DNA of 9,436 bases from Desulfobacula sp. (lineage in GTDB: Bacteria; Desulfobacterota; Desulfobacteria; Desulfobacterales; Desulfobacteraceae): positions 1-9,436 of the forward strand of contig JAGLNZ010000133.1 of NCBI GenBank assembly GCA_023139225.1. Direction: 5' to 3'. The translations under genes were made by a program, and so were the position numbers. How positions within the stretch are numbered: the first letter of the stretch is position 1; each line of letters starts with the position of its first letter. This document shows, piece after piece, positions 6,904 to 9,436 of this stretch. The notes beneath the pieces were generated by a model, which made no database searches, was not told the origin of the DNA, and saw nothing but the letters and a program-made list of their open reading frames with translations.

Positions 6904-6932
6904 ATTCTAAAGGCTATACCAGCGGCTGTCAA
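6904..6932 (-). promoter_or_regulatory. Near-consensus sigma70 promoter of the CNB gene
   Basis: On the minus strand a perfect TTGACA (complement of 6927-6932) is followed after exactly 17 bases by TAGAAT (complement of 6904-6909, five of six matches). It begins 2 bases after the stop of the 55-aa gene and ends 34 bases before the CNB ATG. This predicts a transcript starting near 6897 with a leader of about 28 bases. It is the closest match to consensus in the window and gives the CNB gene transcription independent of rsmE and serA. Confidence 0.65.
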
Positions 6933-6934
6933 TT

Positions 6935-7102
6935 TTATTCTTTTATGATGAATTCTTCCAGTTTTTCAAACAACGAATCCGGCCATTGCTCTGCTGAAAG
7001 GAAAAGCTGTTTTTCCTCCTCGGTCAAATTTTCTTTAATACTCGGTGGCAAACTGTCATAAGCCATTTGCCGTTCCTTATCTATTTTCTTTTTTTCTTTC
7101 AT
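6935..7102 (-). CDS. Small charged hypothetical protein, 55 aa, downstream of rsmE
   Basis: A 55-aa reading frame starting at ATG 7102 (MKEKKKIDKERQMAY...) and ending ...LEEFIIKE at a TAA at 6937-6935. AGGGA lies 7 bases before the ATG, and the frame begins 13 bases after the rsmE stop, so it is probably translated from the rsmE transcript. The first 12 residues are mostly Lys, Glu, Asp and Arg. The rest contains SLPPSIKENLTEEEKQLF and a second predicted helix with EQWPDSLFEKLEEF, so it looks like a small soluble helical protein. There is no signal peptide, membrane segment or Cys pair. No family was recognised. The ribosome site, tight spacing and plausible composition argue that it is real. 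Confidence 0.6.
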   Translation of the reverse strand: MKEKKKIDKERQMAYDSLPPSIKENLTEEEKQLFLSAEQWPDSLFEKLEEFIIKE

Positions 7103-7115
7103 AAATTATTCCCTT

Positions 7116-7826
7116 TTATGAATATAACCTGGATATTAAATAGGTTACCGCGGTTTCAACCTTTAAAATTCTTTGTCCGATATGATATGAAGAAAATCCT
7201 TGTTTTTCCAATGTTTCCACTTCGATATCAATAAACCCGCCTTCAGGACCTATCACAAGGGTTATCTTTTTATTTTCACCAGACGGACAGATTTTTTTAG
7301 TTTTAGGATGGGCAGTAATACACAAACTGTTTTTTGCAATCCGGGCAAGTTCCTCTTTGACAAAACGGGTAAAAAACCTTTTTTGATAAATCTTTGGCAA
7401 AACCGTATCCCTGCCTTGTTCCAGTCCAAGCACCATATATTTTCTTAGATTATCTTCGCAAAGTAACGGGCTTTGCCAAAAACTTTTTTCAACTCTCCAT
7501 GAATTCACAAGATAAATTTTTTTTACACCCAAACTTGTGACACTCTCAATGATCCTTTTTAACATTTTCGGTCTTGGAAGTGCTAAAACAAGTGTTAATG
7601 GCAAAGGCTCAGGCGGATCATTATCAAAACAAATTTTCATTTCAAGAAAATTGTTTGATATTTTAGTAATTAGACCTGTACCAACCTTACCATTAAGAAG
7701 ACCGCAGACCATTCTATCATTTTTGGCTACCTTGTTTATCAGGGTTAAATGCTTAAACCGCCTGCCTTTTATCATGACATGGCTCTGATCAATAAAATCT
7801 TTATTTTCTAATAGGACAAGATTCAT
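7116..7826 (-). CDS. rsmE: 16S rRNA m3U1498 methyltransferase RsmE
   Basis: A 236-aa protein, close to the usual length of about 240. RsmE transfers a methyl group from S-adenosylmethionine to N3 of U1498 in 16S rRNA. An N-terminal PUA-like RNA-binding part (about 1-70; HVMIKGRRFKHLTLINKVAKNDRM) precedes a SPOUT/trefoil-knot methyltransferase domain. Diagnostic motifs are LALPRPKMLKRIIESVTSLGV (81-101), LEQGRD (135-140, where many homologues have EQsgR), IGPEGGF (192-198) and IGQRILKVETA (216-226), the last two forming the knot that binds S-adenosylmethionine. The start is ATG 7826. The only G-rich sequence upstream, GGGGGA at about 7848-7842, is too far for a normal ribosome site and lies inside a terminator-like hairpin that follows serA. 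The small 55-aa gene follows 13 bases after the stop. Confidence 0.92.
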   Translation of the reverse strand: MNLVLLENKDFIDQSHVMIKGRRFKHLTLINKVAKNDRMVCGLLNGKVGTGLITKISNNFLEMKICFDNDPPEPLPLTLVLALPRPKMLKRIIESVTSLGVKKIYLVNSWRVEKSFWQSPLLCEDNLRKYMVLGLEQGRDTVLPKIYQKRFFTRFVKEELARIAKNSLCITAHPKTKKICPSGENKKITLVIGPEGGFIDIEVETLEKQGFSSYHIGQRILKVETAVTYLISRLYS

Positions 7827-7829
7827 TTT

Positions 7830-7876
7830 AAAAAAAACAAATCCCCCATAAACCTGTGAAGGAGTCTGGAGGATTT
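7830..7876 (-). terminator. Intrinsic terminator-like hairpin between serA and rsmE
   Basis: Read on the minus strand, AAATCCTCC (complement of 7868-7876) can pair with GGGGGATTT (complement of 7839-7847) over nine positions, one a G-U wobble, around a 20-base loop. One base later comes a run of eight T (complement of 7830-7837). It lies 16 bases past the serA stop. The large loop makes it weaker than a classical terminator, and the T-run ends only 3 bases before the rsmE ATG. Confidence 0.5.
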
Positions 7877-7892
7877 GCCGATATCTTTTTTC

Positions 7893-9436
7893 CTACAATT
7901 CAAAAGTTGTCATACTGATGACAAGATCCAGGTCTTCGATTTCTTTTACAACTTTGGGAGGAACAGGGGAATCTGTTCTCAGGAATATTATATTTCTATC
8001 TCCGTCATCTTCTCTGCCCACCGTCATACGGGAAATATTAATATTATGCTTTCCAAGGGTCACTCCCATTGAGCCTATGGAACCGGGCTTATCAACATTA
8101 TGAATCAAACCGAGATGTCCTTCGGGAATGACTTCTAATCTAAACTTATTAATCCTTACAATTCTGGCATCATCCTTTCCAAAAATGGTACCTTCAAGGA
8201 TATTGGTTTCTTTGTTGGTTACTGCTGTTACCCTGATAAGATTCAAAAAATTTCCCGCTTCCTTGGAAGTGGATTCTGAAATTTTAATTCCCAGTTCATT
8301 GGCAAGGGAAATCGCATTAACAGAATTGACCTCATGCTGGACAAACTGGGCAAGTAACTCTTTAATTCCGGCTATGGTGATTGGTTTTAAGTCTAAATCA
8401 GGAAATTTGCCAATATATTCAATATCAACTTCTTTGACACCACCCTTTGTGATCTGCCCCAGCATTTTCCCCATTTTTTCAGAAAGATACAAAAAGGGTT
8501 TAAGTTGCTTTAATATTTCTCCTGTAACAGATGGAACATTGACGGCATTAATGACGGTATCGTGCAATAAATAGGCGATAATCTGGTTTGCTGCCGCTAC
8601 GGCCACGTTTGTCTGTGCTTCTTTGGTTGATGCGCCAAGATGGGGTGTTGCGATTACCTGGTCAAGCGTCAACAAAGGATGCTCTCCGGGAGGTTCAGTG
8701 GAAAACACATCAAGGGCAGCGCCTGCAACCTTGCCGGATTGGATGGCATCATAAAGAGCAGACTCACTGATAATGCCTCCCCTTGCACAATTGATAACCA
8801 TAACACCGTCTTTCATCTTGGCAAAGGCCTCGGCATTTAGAAGATCAATTGTTGCATCCATTTTGGGAACATGAATCGTGATATAATCAGATCGTTCATA
8901 TAATTCATCCAGAGAAACATATTCAAATCCGGCCTTTTCAATATGCTCAGAAGAAATATTGGGATCAAAAACAATGACTTTCATTCTCAAACCTTTTGCA
9001 AGATTTGCAGCAATGGAACCGATATTACCGAATCCGATCACACCATATACCTTGTTACTGATTTCCCTTCCCTGGAGCAATTTTTTGTCCCATTTGCCTT
9101 CCTTCATGGACTGGGTGCCCCGTGGAATATTTCTTGTTAACGCCATCATCATGGCAATGGCATGCTCGGCGGTTGTCACCGTATTTCCACCCGGGGTATT
9201 CATAACCGCCACACCCTTTTTTGTGGCTTCGTCAATATCGACATTATCAAGGCCAATCCCGGCTCTTGCTATAACTTTCAGGTTTGTTGCTGCTTCAAGG
9301 ATTTCTTTTGTGACTTTAGTAGCACTCCTGATGGCCAGAGCATCATATTTGCCGATAATTTCCTTTAATTCCTCCGGAGTAAGCCCTGTGTTTACATCAA
9401 GCTCAATACCTTCCTGATTTTCAAAAATCTCAAGGC
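7893..9436 (-). CDS. serA: D-3-phosphoglycerate dehydrogenase, long form with ACT domain (N-terminus cut by window end)
   Basis: The reading frame is open to the right edge; about 513 residues are visible and roughly 10-20 N-terminal ones are missing. SerA oxidises 3-phosphoglycerate to 3-phosphohydroxypyruvate with NAD, the first step of serine synthesis. The visible N-terminus (LEIFENQEGIELDV...) leads through KVIARAGIGLDNVDIDEA and VMNTPGGNTVTTAEHAIAM. The NAD-binding loop GFGNIG (about visible residues 134-139), NCARGGI with the catalytic Arg (218), STEPPGEHP with Glu (247) and TPHLGAS with His (265) are all intact. The spacing from Glu to His (18 residues) is that of the long SerA form. 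After the catalytic part come an allosteric substrate-binding region and a C-terminal ACT domain (VDKPGSIGSMGVTLGKHNINISRM) that usually binds serine for feedback control. The GTG at 9212 is not the true start: it falls within the conserved GVAVMNTPGG. A terminator-like hairpin follows. Confidence 0.95.
   Translation of the reverse strand, partial: LEIFENQEGIELDVNTGLTPEELKEIIGKYDALAIRSATKVTKEILEAATNLKVIARAGIGLDNVDIDEATKKGVAVMNTPGGNTVTTAEHAIAMMMALTRNIPRGTQSMKEGKWDKKLLQGREISNKVYGVIGFGNIGSIAANLAKGLRMKVIVFDPNISSEHIEKAGFEYVSLDELYERSDYITIHVPKMDATIDLLNAEAFAKMKDGVMVINCARGGIISESALYDAIQSGKVAGAALDVFSTEPPGEHPLLTLDQVIATPHLGASTKEAQTNVAVAAANQIIAYLLHDTVINAVNVPSVTGEILKQLKPFLYLSEKMGKMLGQITKGGVKEVDIEYIGKFPDLDLKPITIAGIKELLAQFVQHEVNSVNAISLANELGIKISESTSKEAGNFLNLIRVTAVTNKETNILEGTIFGKDDARIVRINKFRLEVIPEGHLGLIHNVDKPGSIGSMGVTLGKHNINISRMTVGREDDGDRNIIFLRTDSPVPPKVVKEIEDLDLVISMTTFEL

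Noticed and set aside
6378..6932. CNB gene as a CRP/FNR transcription factor
   Set aside because: The protein ends right after the C-terminal helix of the beta-roll; no helix-turn-helix is present in this frame, and no frameshifted continuation was seen before the HDOD stop.
6870..6932. Longer CNB start at TTG 6932
   Set aside because: The extra 21 residues overlap a near-consensus promoter and lack a ribosome site, whereas ATG 6869 has AAGGGG at ideal spacing.
8128..8574. 148-aa plus-strand frame opposite serA (and a 152-aa one at 8959-9417)
   Set aside because: Both lie antisense inside a strongly conserved gene, have no recognisable domains and no ribosome site; they are shadows of serA.
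7893..9212. Reading serA as a complete 439-aa gene starting at GTG 9212
   Set aside because: The frame stays open to the window edge, and the 74 upstream codons encode conserved SerA N-terminal sequence (for example RAGIGLDNVD). The gene is simply cut by the window.
1..9436. CRISPR arrays, tRNA/rRNA genes, insertion sequences, phage or toxin-antitoxin genes
   Set aside because: No regularly spaced repeats, transposase or integrase motifs, clover-leaf sequences or rRNA-like blocks were found on either strand by reading.

Overview
The window is AT-rich, densely packed bacterial chromosome. The genes are a Uup-type ABC-F ATPase, a class I adenylate cyclase, a receiver-TPR protein, an HDOD protein, RsmE and a long-form SerA. 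Protein style and base composition suggest a sulfate-reducer-like Desulfobacterota (Desulfobacterales-type) genome. That placement is inference; no rRNA or clear taxonomic marker is present. There are no tRNAs, rRNAs, insertion sequences, phage genes or CRISPR arrays, and no gene-free stretch exceeds 300 bases (the longest are about 160 and 141 bases).

Layout. At the left edge a minus-strand gene starts and runs out of the window (MRILV... with a strong ribosome binding site). Divergent from it are a two-helix membrane protein of 80 aa and, 6 bases later, uup. uup converges on a minus-strand pair, a class I adenylate cyclase followed by a receiver+TPR protein, and the two stop codons overlap inside a TTAA. 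Divergent from the cyclase across 141 bases is an HDOD-domain gene. The HDOD gene in turn converges, with 3 bases between stops, on a stand-alone cyclic-nucleotide-binding (CNB) protein. Upstream of that on the minus strand are a 55-aa hypothetical gene, rsmE and serA; serA is cut by the right end of the window.

How it fits together. The centre (about 2239-6869) looks like a local cAMP signalling cluster. It has a cyclase with intact catalytic residues but a shorter C-terminus than the E. coli enzyme. Beside it are a co-transcribed TPR protein whose receiver domain has lost the phospho-acceptor Asp and the conserved Lys, an HDOD scaffold protein, and a single-domain CNB protein with an intact phosphate-binding cassette and no DNA-binding domain. 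Near-consensus sigma70 promoters can be read for the cyclase operon (TTGAAA-18-TATAAT) and for the CNB gene (TTGACA-17-TAGAAT). A weaker promoter for the HDOD gene shares the cyclase -10 region. That these proteins work together is inferred from gene order and domain content. The flanking genes (uup, rsmE, serA) are housekeeping.
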